DNA from: Candidatus Nanopelagicaceae bacterium
GTDB taxonomy: Bacteria; Actinomycetota; Actinomycetes; Nanopelagicales; Nanopelagicaceae
Direction: 5' to 3'
Length of the DNA stretch: 64,000 bases
NCBI GenBank assembly: GCA_018883345.1
Contig: VEQG01000002.1
Coordinates: forward strand, 33,708-97,707
The stretch's first letter is position 1; every line of letters starts with the position of its first letter. The notes under the pieces are model-generated. The model searched no databases, was not told the origin of the DNA, and saw nothing but the letters and a program-made list of their open reading frames with translations. The position numbers were made by a program, and so were the translations under genes. This document shows, piece by piece, positions 47,954 through 58,475 of this stretch.

Positions 47954-49450
47954 ATGTCTACGAATACACAGGGAGCGAAAGGTCAGCGCCCGGTTAGAAC
48001 TCTCATCATATTGATGTTGGTCTTAATCATCGGCTCCGCGACTGCAGTGCTCACAAAAGCCACCACAATTAACCTAGGTTTAGATTTGCGAGGTGGTACC
48101 AGCGTAACTTTGCAGCCAAGAATTTCAGATGGCGATACCGGAAAAGTTACCAGTGAAGCAATCGATCAAGCAGTCTCAATTATTCGTAGTCGCGTAAATT
48201 CCCTGGGCGTTGCTGAATCTGAAGTAACCGCACAAGGTAGTGGCACAAATCGACAGATTGTTATTTCAGTTCCAGGTAGTACTGGCCGACGAATTGTTGA
48301 GTTAGTCGGTAATACCGCTGAACTTCGTTTCCGCCAAGTTCTGGCTGAATCTGCTTCGGGCGCTGCAGCTGGCACAGGTGAAGCAACTCCGGTTGCTGGG
48401 GTTAGCCCAGAAATCAACGCTGCATATGCAGCAATTGATTGCACAACTAATGCCGCAAGACAGAATTTGGGTGGCGATACTCCAGAGCAAACTATTGTTA
48501 CCTGCGCTCGAAACTCAGCTACCAAGTACATTCTTGGACCTGCAGAGGTTGTGGGTCGTGAAGTTTCAAAGGCGTCAGCTGGATTAGATACTCAAGCGGG
48601 CAATGTTTGGACAGTTGCGCTCACCTTTGATAACGACGGTACTAAGAAGTTTGGTGCACTTACACAACGAGTGACATCTCTTGCAGCGCCACAAAATCAG
48701 GTTGCGATTGTTTTGGACGGATTAGTAGTTTCGGCTCCACGAATTAACGAAGCAATTGTTTCTGGTAACGCACAAATCACCGGATCATTTACTCAAGTCG
48801 AAGCTTCTGATTTAGCCAATGTGCTTAAGTACGGATCACTTCCATTAGCTTTTGATCGCGGCGAAGTGCAGCAGATTTCTCCTACTCTTGGTGAAAATCA
48901 ATTACATGCTGGTCTGCTCGCAGGCGGCCTTGGTTTATTCCTAGTACTTCTTTATATGTTCGCTTTTTACCGAGGATTGGGAATCGTTTCAGCAGGATCC
49001 CTACTTATGGCGATGGCGTTTACGTATGTGACTTTTGCCTTACTTGGTGAAACTATCGGATTTACACTAACTCTTGCAGGTATTGCCGGCGCCATTGTTT
49101 CGATTGGTATTACTGCTGACTCATTTATCGTCTTCTTCGAGCGTATTCGCGACGAAATTCGCGAAGGTCGCTCGCTACGTTCAGCAGTTGAAACCGGTTG
49201 GGTCCGTGCACGTCGCACAATTTTGGTGGCGGACTTCGTTTCAATTCTTGCCGCCGCTTTGCTTTACTTCTTTGCAGTTGGTGGAGTTCGTGGATTCGCA
49301 TTTGCACTGGGCATTGCAACATTCATTGACCTTTTGGTGGTCTTCTTCTTCACCAAGCCACTGATGACAATATTAGGTCGAACTAAGTTCTATAACTCAG
49401 GCAGCGCGATTACTGGTGTTTCGCGTAAGAGCCTTGGATTGGAGGCGTAA
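47954..49450 (+). CDS. secD: Protein translocase subunit SecD
   Basis: LGLDLRGGTSVTLQP, IVSIGITADSFIVFFERIRDEIREGRSLRSAVETGW. Confidence 0.95.
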   Translation: MSTNTQGAKGQRPVRTLIILMLVLIIGSATAVLTKATTINLGLDLRGGTSVTLQPRISDGDTGKVTSEAIDQAVSIIRSRVNSLGVAESEVTAQGSGTNRQIVISVPGSTGRRIVELVGNTAELRFRQVLAESASGAAAGTGEATPVAGVSPEINAAYAAIDCTTNAARQNLGGDTPEQTIVTCARNSATKYILGPAEVVGREVSKASAGLDTQAGNVWTVALTFDNDGTKKFGALTQRVTSLAAPQNQVAIVLDGLVVSAPRINEAIVSGNAQITGSFTQVEASDLANVLKYGSLPLAFDRGEVQQISPTLGENQLHAGLLAGGLGLFLVLLYMFAFYRGLGIVSAGSLLMAMAFTYVTFALLGETIGFTLTLAGIAGAIVSIGITADSFIVFFERIRDEIREGRSLRSAVETGWVRARRTILVADFVSILAAALLYFFAVGGVRGFAFALGIATFIDLLVVFFFTKPLMTILGRTKFYNSGSAITGVSRKSLGLEA

Positions 49451-49452
49451 AG

Positions 49453-50508
49453 ATGTCTAAGTTATCTGGTCTAGGTGGTCGCCTTTACTCTGGTGAAACT
49501 TCAATAGATGTAATTGGCAAGAAGAAACGTTGGTACGCCTTTTCGGGATTATTGATTCTCTTATCAATTGGCGCACTTACCTTGCAAGGGTTACATCTTG
49601 GCATTGAATTCAAAGGTGGCGCTTCATACACCGTTACTAAGGCTGGTGCGAGTTTGGATCCAGCTTTCGAAGCGGTTGATGCGGCAGGCATTCCTGGCGA
49701 ACCAATTATTCAATCAGTTGGTAATGATCAAATCAGAATTCAAACTGGTTCATTGTCTGGTGCGGAATCAATCGCACTTCAAGATCAATTAGCTGCAAAA
49801 TACCAAGTAACCGTCGATTCGATTGACACACAAATTGTTGGACCATCGTGGGGTAAAGAAATTACTCGTAAGGCTCTTTATGGCTTGATTGGCTTCATCG
49901 TAGTGGTCTTGCTCTATCTTGCGATGGCATTCGAACCAAAGATGGCGATAGCAGCGATTATTGCAGTGCTTCATGACGTCTTTATTACTGTAGGAATTTA
50001 TGCCTTAGTTGGTTTTGATGTGACTCCAGCTACCGTTATCGGCTTCCTAACAATCCTTGGCTATTCGCTTTATGACACGGTCGTGGTCTTCGATAAAGTT
50101 CGAGAGAACACACGTTCGATTACTGCAACTGGCAAGAGCACTTACTCAGATGCTGCAAATTTAGCGGTTAATCAAACCTTGGTTCGTTCGATGAACACAT
50201 CTCTTATTGCGCTGCTGCCTGTTGGATCTATTCTCTTTGTTGGAGCTGGTCTTTTAGGCGCGGGCACTTTGAAAGATCTATCACTTGCTTTGTTCATTGG
50301 CTTGGCTGCTGGTACTTATTCTTCGATCTTTATTGCGCCTCCGATTCTGGCAACTCTTCGCGAACGTGAACCAGCTATGCAAGCACTTGCAAAGAGAGTT
50401 GCGGCACGTAACGGTAGTGCGCCAGCAGAAGTTGCTGTAGGTGTGGTTCCATCAGCAATTGCACGTGGACCACGTAATCAACCAAAGCGCAAAAACCGTC
50501 GTAAATAA
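49453..50508 (+). CDS. secF: Protein translocase subunit SecF
   Basis: LGIEFKGGASYTV, GYSLYDTVVVFDKVREN. Confidence 0.95.
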   Translation: MSKLSGLGGRLYSGETSIDVIGKKKRWYAFSGLLILLSIGALTLQGLHLGIEFKGGASYTVTKAGASLDPAFEAVDAAGIPGEPIIQSVGNDQIRIQTGSLSGAESIALQDQLAAKYQVTVDSIDTQIVGPSWGKEITRKALYGLIGFIVVVLLYLAMAFEPKMAIAAIIAVLHDVFITVGIYALVGFDVTPATVIGFLTILGYSLYDTVVVFDKVRENTRSITATGKSTYSDAANLAVNQTLVRSMNTSLIALLPVGSILFVGAGLLGAGTLKDLSLALFIGLAAGTYSSIFIAPPILATLREREPAMQALAKRVAARNGSAPAEVAVGVVPSAIARGPRNQPKRKNRRK

Positions 50509-50519
50509 TCTGTGATGTC

Positions 50520-52679
50520 ATGACGGACCTAATTGCCCCGGTAATCGCAGAGGTCCGTCTACATCATCCAGCTATTAATGCGGAGGATATCCAACGCGCA
50601 TTTCTGGTTGCAGAAGATGCTCATTCCGGCCAACAGCGAAAATCTGGCGAGCCCTACATAACCCATCCAGTGGCGGTAGCAGGAATTCTCGCCGAGCTAG
50701 GCTTGGATAAAGCAACCATAATTGCTGCGCTTTTACATGACACCGTTGAAGATACTCCTTACAACTTAACTCAACTAAAGAGTGATTTCGGCGATGAAGT
50801 TGCCTCATTAGTCGATGGCGTTACTAAATTAGATAAGTTAACTTACGGCGAAAATGCTGAAGCTGAAACCGTTCGAAAAATGGTTGTAGCGATGTCGCGT
50901 GACATTAGAGTCTTAGTGGTAAAACTTGCCGATCGTTTACATAACGCCCGCACCTGGGAATATGTCGCTCCTGAATCGGCGCAACGCAAAGCTCGAGAAA
51001 CCATTGATATTTATGCGCCATTAGCTCACCGACTTGGTATGAACGCTGTTAAGTGGGAATTAGAAGATCTCTCTTTTAAAGTACTCGAACCTAAAAAGTA
51101 TGACGAAATAGCGCGTCTGGTTGCCGAACGTAATCCGATGCGAGAAAAGATGACTGAGGAGGTCATTAAGACATTAACAGAGGATCTTGCTCGTGATGGG
51201 GTAGATGCTTTTGTTACTGGTAGACAGAAACACTATTTCAGTGTTTATCAAAAGATGCGAGTTCGCGGCCGTGAATTTAATGAGATCTATGATCTAGTTG
51301 GCGTCAGGGTCTTGGTCGAAAATGTTCGCGACTGTTATGCAGTTTTAGGTTCAATCCACGCGAGATGGAGTCCAGTACCAGGGCGCTTTAAGGATTACAT
51401 CGCAATGCCGAAGTTCAATCTTTATCAATCTCTTCACACCACTGTGATTGGCCCAAATGGTAAAGCTTTAGAAATTCAAATTCGAACCCACGAAATGCAT
51501 GCACGCGCAGAGTTTGGTATCGCGGCACACTGGAAATATAAAAAGGGTGATAAGAGCGCTAGCGAAACTCCGGAAATGCTCTGGCTGCAACAACTTCACG
51601 CTTGGCAACAAGAGACCCAAGATCCTTCTGAATTCTTAGATTCGCTTCGCTTCGATTTAGGAAGTCCTGAAGTTTATGTATTCACCCCAAAGGGAAAGGT
51701 GGTCGCGCTTCCTGGTGGTTCAACTCCGGTTGATTTTGCTTATACAGTGCATACAGAAATCGGAAATAAGACAGTTGGCGCCAAAGTGAATGGCCGTTTG
51801 ATTCCGCTAGAGACCAAATTAAATAATGGTGATGTTATTGAAATTGTTACCAACAAGAATCCGCAGGCTGGTCCTAGTAGAGACTGGCTCAATTTCGTGG
51901 CAAGTCCTAGAGCTCGAAATAAGATCAAAGCATGGTTTACTCGTGAAAGACGCGAAGAGGCGATTGATGCAGGGCGAGAATCTATTGCCAGACAAATGCG
52001 CAAAGCCGGCCTTCCGCTACAGAAAATTTTTGCTGGTCAGTCACTTCTTGAACTAGCTCACGATCTTCGTTATCCAGATATCGATTCACTCTACGCCGCG
52101 GTGGGCGATGGACATATCTCGGCAGCTGCAGTAATTGATAAATTGCAGATTTTGTTAGGCGTTGAGGATTCTCATCCGGAACCAACTATGGAATTACCCT
52201 CCAATGAAACAATTGCTCGCCGAACCTCGAGCGCGATAGAAGTAGAGGGCATAGATGACGTTGTTGTAAAACTTGCTCGTTGCTGCACACCAGTTCCAGG
52301 GGATGCCATCATGGGATTTGTAACCAGGGGAAATGGCGTGAGCGTGCATCGCACTGACTGCGTTAATGCCGAAGACTTACAGAAGCATCAAGGTGACCGA
52401 GTTGTTCTTGTTAAGTGGTTACAAGGCGCAGCATCAATCTTTTTGGTGAAGATTCAGGTCGAAGCTTTGGATAGAGCAAGATTGTTATCCGACGTTACAA
52501 GAGCCCTTTCAGATGCTCAGGTGAACATTCTTAATGCCGAAGTCAGCACTTCAAAAGATCGGATTGCGCTCTCCAGATTTACTTTCGAAATGGCAGATGC
52601 AACACATTTAGATTCAGTATTAGCTGCAGTGCGACAAGTTGAAGGCGTTTACGACGTTTATCGTATTACCAACAATTAA
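50520..52679 (+). CDS. rel: Bifunctional (p)ppGpp synthetase/hydrolase (RelA/SpoT)
   Basis: HD domain (ALLHDTVEDT), synthetase YQSLHTTVIGP, TGS and ACT domains. Confidence 0.96.
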   Translation: MTDLIAPVIAEVRLHHPAINAEDIQRAFLVAEDAHSGQQRKSGEPYITHPVAVAGILAELGLDKATIIAALLHDTVEDTPYNLTQLKSDFGDEVASLVDGVTKLDKLTYGENAEAETVRKMVVAMSRDIRVLVVKLADRLHNARTWEYVAPESAQRKARETIDIYAPLAHRLGMNAVKWELEDLSFKVLEPKKYDEIARLVAERNPMREKMTEEVIKTLTEDLARDGVDAFVTGRQKHYFSVYQKMRVRGREFNEIYDLVGVRVLVENVRDCYAVLGSIHARWSPVPGRFKDYIAMPKFNLYQSLHTTVIGPNGKALEIQIRTHEMHARAEFGIAAHWKYKKGDKSASETPEMLWLQQLHAWQQETQDPSEFLDSLRFDLGSPEVYVFTPKGKVVALPGGSTPVDFAYTVHTEIGNKTVGAKVNGRLIPLETKLNNGDVIEIVTNKNPQAGPSRDWLNFVASPRARNKIKAWFTRERREEAIDAGRESIARQMRKAGLPLQKIFAGQSLLELAHDLRYPDIDSLYAAVGDGHISAAAVIDKLQILLGVEDSHPEPTMELPSNETIARRTSSAIEVEGIDDVVVKLARCCTPVPGDAIMGFVTRGNGVSVHRTDCVNAEDLQKHQGDRVVLVKWLQGAASIFLVKIQVEALDRARLLSDVTRALSDAQVNILNAEVSTSKDRIALSRFTFEMADATHLDSVLAAVRQVEGVYDVYRITNN

Positions 52680-53986
52680 TTAAATTCCGCTAAACCTTTT
52701 TGAGCTTCAGATAACCAAGACCTACGCGCTTCAGCTGCAGCCTTTGCCTCTTCTGCTTTCTTGGTATTTCCGGCTGCACTTGCCTTAGCGGCAGCCTCTT
52801 CGTAAGCGGCAATTGCTTTAGTTAATTGCTCAACTACATCATTCGCTCGAGCTTTAGCGGCCGGATCGCTGCGGCGCCATTTTTCAGCTTCAGCCTCTTT
52901 GATTGCATCTGAAACTTTATCTACGCGAGCATCTAACGCAGCACGTTTGGTGCGATCGGTCATACCAATCTTGCTCCATTCGCCCATGAGTTCGCGAAAT
53001 TCTTTACGTGCTTTATCTAAATCGGTAATTGGCAAAATCGCTTCGATTTTCGGAAGTAGAGCTTCACGTTTAGCTAAATTCTCAACCATTGTGCCTTCGC
53101 GCTTTTCTAAATCCGCATTCTTTGCTGCGAAGAAGGCATCTTGTGCGCTCTTAAATCTAGCCCAAAGTTTCGCATCATCTGATGCCTTGCCACGGCCAGC
53201 TGCCTTCCATTGATCCATCAGAGCCTTGTATGCACGGGCAGTGGTAACCCAATCAGTTGAATTCGCGAGCGCTTCCGCTTTTTCGACAAGAGCTTTTTTA
53301 GTTGAAGAAACGGACTTCTGTGTCGCATCGAGTGACGCGAAGTGAGTACGTCGTCGCTTGTCAAACTTATTTCGAGAAGCAGAGAATCTCTTCCAGAGTT
53401 CGGTATCTGCTTTCTTATCTAAGCGGGGCGCAGTCTTCCATTGATCAAGTAACTCTTTAAGACGCTCACCGGTTGCTTTCCAGTTCTCAGAATCTGCAAG
53501 AGATTCAGCTTCATTAACAATGTTCTCTTTTTGAATTAGAGCATCAGCTCGGCGGGCTTCGCGTTCAGCTCTCTCTAGAGCCTTCTTCGCTTCATATTGC
53601 GCCCGATTGCCTTCGATGATTTCAGGAAGTTGATTTAAAGATGCATGAAGTGCTTCCAAGTCGCCAACTACATTGCTATCGATGATGGTCTGGCGTAGTT
53701 TATTTACAGCTTCGTGTGCATCGGTTGGGACCATGGCGCCACTTCTAATACGCGCTCCAAGGATTGCAACTTCCGATGCAAGCGCTTCAAATTTACGAAC
53801 GAAATATTGCAAGGCCTCTTCTGCGCTCTTGCCAGGATATGAACCGACCGCTTTATCGCCATAAGGAGTGCGAACAAAAACTGTTCCATCTTCTGCCACG
53901 TAGCCGAATTTTGCAGGATCTCCGATCAATGCAGTTGCTGCAGATGGATTGATATTTGAAGCTACTTGTGATGGATTCTCTGACAT
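52676..53986 (-). CDS. DUF349 repeat protein
   Basis: Repeated WK..GR..... LW.RF..A...F motifs (ERLKELLDQWKTAPRLDKKADTELWKRFSASRNKFDKRR; RAYKALMDQWKAAGRGKASDDAKLWARFKSAQDAFF). Confidence 0.9.
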   Translation of the reverse strand: MSENPSQVASNINPSAATALIGDPAKFGYVAEDGTVFVRTPYGDKAVGSYPGKSAEEALQYFVRKFEALASEVAILGARIRSGAMVPTDAHEAVNKLRQTIIDSNVVGDLEALHASLNQLPEIIEGNRAQYEAKKALERAEREARRADALIQKENIVNEAESLADSENWKATGERLKELLDQWKTAPRLDKKADTELWKRFSASRNKFDKRRRTHFASLDATQKSVSSTKKALVEKAEALANSTDWVTTARAYKALMDQWKAAGRGKASDDAKLWARFKSAQDAFFAAKNADLEKREGTMVENLAKREALLPKIEAILPITDLDKARKEFRELMGEWSKIGMTDRTKRAALDARVDKVSDAIKEAEAEKWRRSDPAAKARANDVVEQLTKAIAAYEEAAAKASAAGNTKKAEEAKAAAEARRSWLSEAQKGLAEFN

Positions 53987-54110
53987 TCCTTACTCCTTAA
54001 TTTGCACTTCAGAACTTTTTTAGCCCTGTCGTTGTTGGTCACCTCACTTGCAGAGACACATAGTGCGATTCATATTGCGAGTTTGGTGACGGCGGTTAGG
54101 TCAGAAAGGC

Positions 54111-54122
54111 TACCCTCATGCC
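54111..54122 (+). promoter_or_regulatory. Putative leaderless promoter (TACCCT-N6-ATG) of MBL hydrolase gene
   Basis: TACCCT CATGCC ATG(54123). Confidence 0.45.
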
Positions 54123-54773
54123 ATGCTGGTTACCAACTTTCAGGCTCAGGCCTTCGCCACCAACTGCTGGATTTTGAGCACGGGTCGAGGTCAAGAGTGC
54201 ATTGTGGTCGATCCAGGCATGCCCAATGTCTCTGAAGAGTTGGCGGAGAAGCTTCGAGAGTTTGATCTAAAACCCGTCGCAGTCCTGGTAACTCACGGAC
54301 ATTTGGATCACACATTCTCAGTGCAACCAATCTGCGATGGATATGAGATCCCTGCAATGATTCATAGTGATGACCGTGAACTGTTACTGCATCCAGAGCG
54401 GGCGCATGGCGCCGAATTCATAGCGCAACTTTCTGGTATTAAATGGGAAGAGCCCAGAGAAATAGTCGAATTGAAAGATAATCAAAATTTTGAATTAGTT
54501 GGTTTGAAATTTAGGGCAATTCACGCGCCGGGTCATACAAAAGGTTCAGTGATGTTCGAAGTAAATAGTGAAATCTTGATATCAGGAGATGTGCTCTTTG
54601 CAGGATCTATCGGTAGAACTGATCTGCCAGGTGGTTCCTGGAGCGCTATGCAGAAATCGTTACGTGAAAAGGTCCTGCCGCTACCTGATGTGATGCAAGT
54701 TCTGCCTGGACACGGTCCAGAAACATCAATTGGGCGCGAGAGAAAATACAATCAGTTCCTACAGAATCTGTAG
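54123..54773 (+). CDS. MBL-fold metallo-hydrolase (glyoxalase II-like)
   Basis: VLVTHGHLDHTFSV (HxHxDH), HAPGHTKGSVMF, SGDVLFAGSIGRTDLPGG. Confidence 0.93.
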   Translation: MLVTNFQAQAFATNCWILSTGRGQECIVVDPGMPNVSEELAEKLREFDLKPVAVLVTHGHLDHTFSVQPICDGYEIPAMIHSDDRELLLHPERAHGAEFIAQLSGIKWEEPREIVELKDNQNFELVGLKFRAIHAPGHTKGSVMFEVNSEILISGDVLFAGSIGRTDLPGGSWSAMQKSLREKVLPLPDVMQVLPGHGPETSIGRERKYNQFLQNL

Positions 54774-54829
54774 ATTTAAAAGTACCGACAAATAAGAGGT
54801 GCCGGTAGCGGGGGAGAAAGGTTAAGAGA

Positions 54830-56065
54830 ATGAACTTTCAAGCGCCTAAAGGTGTAAGTGAGTACATTCCGCCACGCTCTGCAATTTTTGAATTTGTTCG
54901 CGAGCAATTGTGCGCTCCTGCAAAATCAGCAGGATACAAGTACATGGAGCTTCCAGTTTTTGAAGATACTGGCTTATTCGCCAGAGGTGTTGGCGAATCA
55001 ACGGATATCGTCACTAAAGAGATGTACACCTTTGAAGACCGTGGAGGTAGATCAATAACCTTGCGCCCTGAAGGCACCGCCGGTGTGATGCGAGCTGTGA
55101 TCGAACATGGATTAGATCGCGGTCAATTGCCAGTAAAAGTTTTATATTCCGGTGCATATTTTCGAGCTGAACGGCCACAGAAAGGTCGCTATCGCCAGTT
55201 TTACCAAGTAGGTATCGAAGCAATTGGATTAAACGATCCGCTTATTGATGCTGAAGTTATTTGGCTTGCAGATCAAGCATTCAAAAATATTGGCCTGAAA
55301 AATTATCGATTGGAAATAACTTCTTTAGGAGATGCCGAATCCCGAGCAGCACATCGCAAGGATCTATTAAAGTTTTACGAAACTCTAAATTTGGATGAAG
55401 CGACAGCATCTCGTGCAAAACTAAACCCTTTGCGTCTGTTTGATGACAAGCGTCCTGAAATGGTTGAAGCGATGTCAAAGGCGCCAAAGCTTCTTGATTA
55501 TTTAAATGAGGATTCTAAACTTCATTTCGAAAAGGTACGGGCTTATCTAGATGCCCTCGGTGTTCAGTACGAAATCAATTCAAAATTGGTTCGCGGTTTC
55601 GATTATTACACCGGAACGACTTTTGAATTTATTCATTTGGGTCTTGGCGCGCAGTCAGCTATTGGCGGCGGCGGACGTTATGACAAATTAATGAGCGAAC
55701 TTGGTGGACAAGATTTATCAGGAATTGGTTGGGGATTAGGCGTTGATCGCACTTTACTTGCCGCTGAAGAAGAGGGCGTAATACCTGCCGATCTTGGCAA
55801 TGCGGACCTATTTATTATTCCACTTGGCACACAACTTGCAGCAATAAAAATTGCAGCAGAACTACGTTCTGCTGGGAAAGTTGTTGAGATTGCTTTTGGC
55901 GATCGTGGATTAAAAGGTGCTATGAAAGCGGCAGATAAATCTGGTGCGAAATATGTTCTGGTCCTAGGCGAAAACGAAGTTGAATCGGGCTCCGTGGAGC
56001 TAAAAACTATGTCATCTGGCGATGTAAAGAGCGTTAGAATTAGTGACCTAGTAAACGCAATTTAA
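54830..56065 (+). CDS. hisS: Histidyl-tRNA synthetase
   Basis: [53 protein letters not shown]. Confidence 0.96.
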   Translation: MNFQAPKGVSEYIPPRSAIFEFVREQLCAPAKSAGYKYMELPVFEDTGLFARGVGESTDIVTKEMYTFEDRGGRSITLRPEGTAGVMRAVIEHGLDRGQLPVKVLYSGAYFRAERPQKGRYRQFYQVGIEAIGLNDPLIDAEVIWLADQAFKNIGLKNYRLEITSLGDAESRAAHRKDLLKFYETLNLDEATASRAKLNPLRLFDDKRPEMVEAMSKAPKLLDYLNEDSKLHFEKVRAYLDALGVQYEINSKLVRGFDYYTGTTFEFIHLGLGAQSAIGGGGRYDKLMSELGGQDLSGIGWGLGVDRTLLAAEEEGVIPADLGNADLFIIPLGTQLAAIKIAAELRSAGKVVEIAFGDRGLKGAMKAADKSGAKYVLVLGENEVESGSVELKTMSSGDVKSVRISDLVNAI

Positions 56066-56091
56066 GCAGATATCAGATATAAGGACTTCCA

Positions 56092-57837
56092 ATGCTTCGC
56101 ACACATAACGCAGGTGACTTGCGCGCCAGCCACGTAGGCCAGACTGTAACTCTTACAGGTTGGGTTGCACGTCGCCGAGATCATGGTGGTGTTGCGTTTA
56201 TTGACTTACGTGATGGTTCTGGTTGGTGCCAAGTAGTTATAAACGATGAAGCGACTGCTGGATCGCTACGTGCTGAATGGTGCCTAAAGGTTGTAGGCCA
56301 AGTTATTGCACGTCCATCAGGTTCTGAAAATACCAAATCAGCGACAGGCGCCATTGAAGTTGTAGCTACCGAAGTTCAGGTTTTATCCGCAGCTGCGCCA
56401 CTTCCGTTCCCAGTTGATTCCGGCGACGAAGCTGATATCTCTGAAGAAGTTCGCCTTCGTTATCGCTATTTAGATTTACGCCGCGAAAAGCCAGCAGCAA
56501 ACTTGCGACTTCGTTCAAAAGTGACCTCGGTAATTCGTCGAATCATGGAGCAAGAAGAATTTCATGAAATCGAAACCCCTTATTTGACTCGTTCCACCCC
56601 TGAAGGCGCACGAGATTTCTTAGTTCCGGTTCGTTTGCAACCTGGTTCTTGGTACGCCTTGCCGCAGTCTCCACAGCTCTTTAAGCAATTGCTGATGGTT
56701 GCTGGCATGGAGCGCTATTACCAAATTGCACGTTGTTTCCGTGATGAAGATTTTCGAGCTGATCGCCAACCAGAATTCACTCAGCTAGACATAGAAATGT
56801 CATTTATCGATCAGGAAGATATTTTGGCTTTAATTGAGAAATTATTGGCTCAGATTTGGCGTGAAGTAAAAGATTACGAAATCTCTCTTCCAATTCCACG
56901 TATGACTTATGCGGATGCGATGAATCGCTTTGGATCTGACAAACCTGATTTACGTTTCGGTTATGAATTAACTGAAATGACCGATTTTTTCAAAGATACA
57001 ACATTCCGAGTATTCCAAGCTCCTTATGTGGGCGCTGTTGTGATGCCTGGTGGTGCAGATTCGCCACGACGCGAACTTGATGGCTGGCAGGATTGGGCGA
57101 AAGCGCGCGGCGCGAAAGGCCTTGCATACATTCTTGTGCAAGAAGACGGAACACTTGCTGGACCAGTTGCAAAGAATCTTTCTGAAAGTGAAATCGCTCG
57201 TGTTGCAGCACAAGCAGGCGCGAAACCTGGAGATGCAATTTTCTTCGCAGCAGGCGATCGCAGTAATTCACAAGCGCTTCTTGGCGCAGTCCGATTAGAA
57301 ATTGGCAAGCGTCGCAATTTGATAGATGAAACTAAGTGGGAGTTCCTCTGGGTGGTTGATGCACCAATGTTCGAGCCAACAGATAACGGCGGTTGGACTG
57401 CTGTACATCATCCATTCACTGGTCCAAAGCCAGAATTCGCAAAATCATTTAAATCAGATCCAGCTTCCGCTTTGGCATATGCGTATGACATTGTTCTTAA
57501 CGGAACCGAACTTGGTGGTGGATCTATCCGTATCCATGATCAACAGATTCAACGCGACGTATTCGAAGTAATCGGTCTCACCGATGAAGAAGCTCAGAGT
57601 AAATTTGGATTCCTATTAGATGCGTTCCAGTACGGACCACCTCCGCACGGTGGATTAGCTATCGGCATTGATCGCCTCTGCGCATTACTTGCCGGCGCTG
57701 ATTCAATCCGTGAAGTCATCGCATTTCCTAAGACTGCCTCAGGTGGTGACCCATTAACTGGCGCACCAACACCAATTACTGCTGCACAACGTAAAGAGGC
57801 AGCTATTGATGCCAAACCAGAAGAGCCATCTAAATAA
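56092..57837 (+). CDS. aspS: Aspartyl-tRNA synthetase
   Basis: [69 protein letters not shown]. Confidence 0.97.
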   Translation: MLRTHNAGDLRASHVGQTVTLTGWVARRRDHGGVAFIDLRDGSGWCQVVINDEATAGSLRAEWCLKVVGQVIARPSGSENTKSATGAIEVVATEVQVLSAAAPLPFPVDSGDEADISEEVRLRYRYLDLRREKPAANLRLRSKVTSVIRRIMEQEEFHEIETPYLTRSTPEGARDFLVPVRLQPGSWYALPQSPQLFKQLLMVAGMERYYQIARCFRDEDFRADRQPEFTQLDIEMSFIDQEDILALIEKLLAQIWREVKDYEISLPIPRMTYADAMNRFGSDKPDLRFGYELTEMTDFFKDTTFRVFQAPYVGAVVMPGGADSPRRELDGWQDWAKARGAKGLAYILVQEDGTLAGPVAKNLSESEIARVAAQAGAKPGDAIFFAAGDRSNSQALLGAVRLEIGKRRNLIDETKWEFLWVVDAPMFEPTDNGGWTAVHHPFTGPKPEFAKSFKSDPASALAYAYDIVLNGTELGGGSIRIHDQQIQRDVFEVIGLTDEEAQSKFGFLLDAFQYGPPPHGGLAIGIDRLCALLAGADSIREVIAFPKTASGGDPLTGAPTPITAAQRKEAAIDAKPEEPSK

Positions 57838-58475
57838 TGTTTAAGCGCATTGCAGCTGCAACTATTGCACTTGTAATGCTTAGCGCCTGCACGCCATCAA
57901 AACAATACGAAGGCAGCAAGAGCGATGGCGCATTCTTCACGGTTCCAAATGGATGGCAAAAAGTAGATGGTACGGCCCTCAATAAAGTTGAAGCTAAGAA
58001 TGCAAACCAAGATGAGTTAGATCGTCTATCAATGGTCACTTATCAGGCTGGTTTTACAAAGGCTAAGAAAATCGATCCTAAAGATATCTTCCTTCTTGAA
58101 CCTACAAAAGATCCGGTTTTGTATGTTCGTATTAGAGATCTATTTCCAGAAGAGCGCAATGCAATCAGCCTAAATACTTTACGGAACTTAGTGCTTCCAA
58201 TAACGGATTACCTTGATGGCACTATTCCAAATGACCGAAAATTCGAACTTTACGATGACCAGGAAATCAACGAAGTTGGTGGCCGGGGGGTTTCCCTTCT
58301 TTATAGCTTCGATTACAACGGGGTAAATGAGACCGTTAATCAAGTGGCTTTAATGTCAAATGACCAGAATAAGATTTATGTATTCATTATTCGCTGCTCA
58401 ACAGAGTGCTATAACAAGAACATTGACGAAATCGATGAGATAGTGAATTCTTTTACTGTTAAAGGAGCAAAATGA
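57837..58475 (+). CDS. Putative lipoprotein, unknown function
   Basis: [18 protein letters not shown] lipobox; overlaps aspS stop by 1 nt. Confidence 0.7.
   Translation: MFKRIAAATIALVMLSACTPSKQYEGSKSDGAFFTVPNGWQKVDGTALNKVEAKNANQDELDRLSMVTYQAGFTKAKKIDPKDIFLLEPTKDPVLYVRIRDLFPEERNAISLNTLRNLVLPITDYLDGTIPNDRKFELYDDQEINEVGGRGVSLLYSFDYNGVNETVNQVALMSNDQNKIYVFIIRCSTECYNKNIDEIDEIVNSFTVKGAK

Noticed and set aside
54774-54829. Possible T-box or leader hairpin upstream of hisS (TACCGACA...TGCCGGTA)
   Set aside because: Only 56 bp, no T-box consensus (TGGNACC-like), weak stem with mismatch
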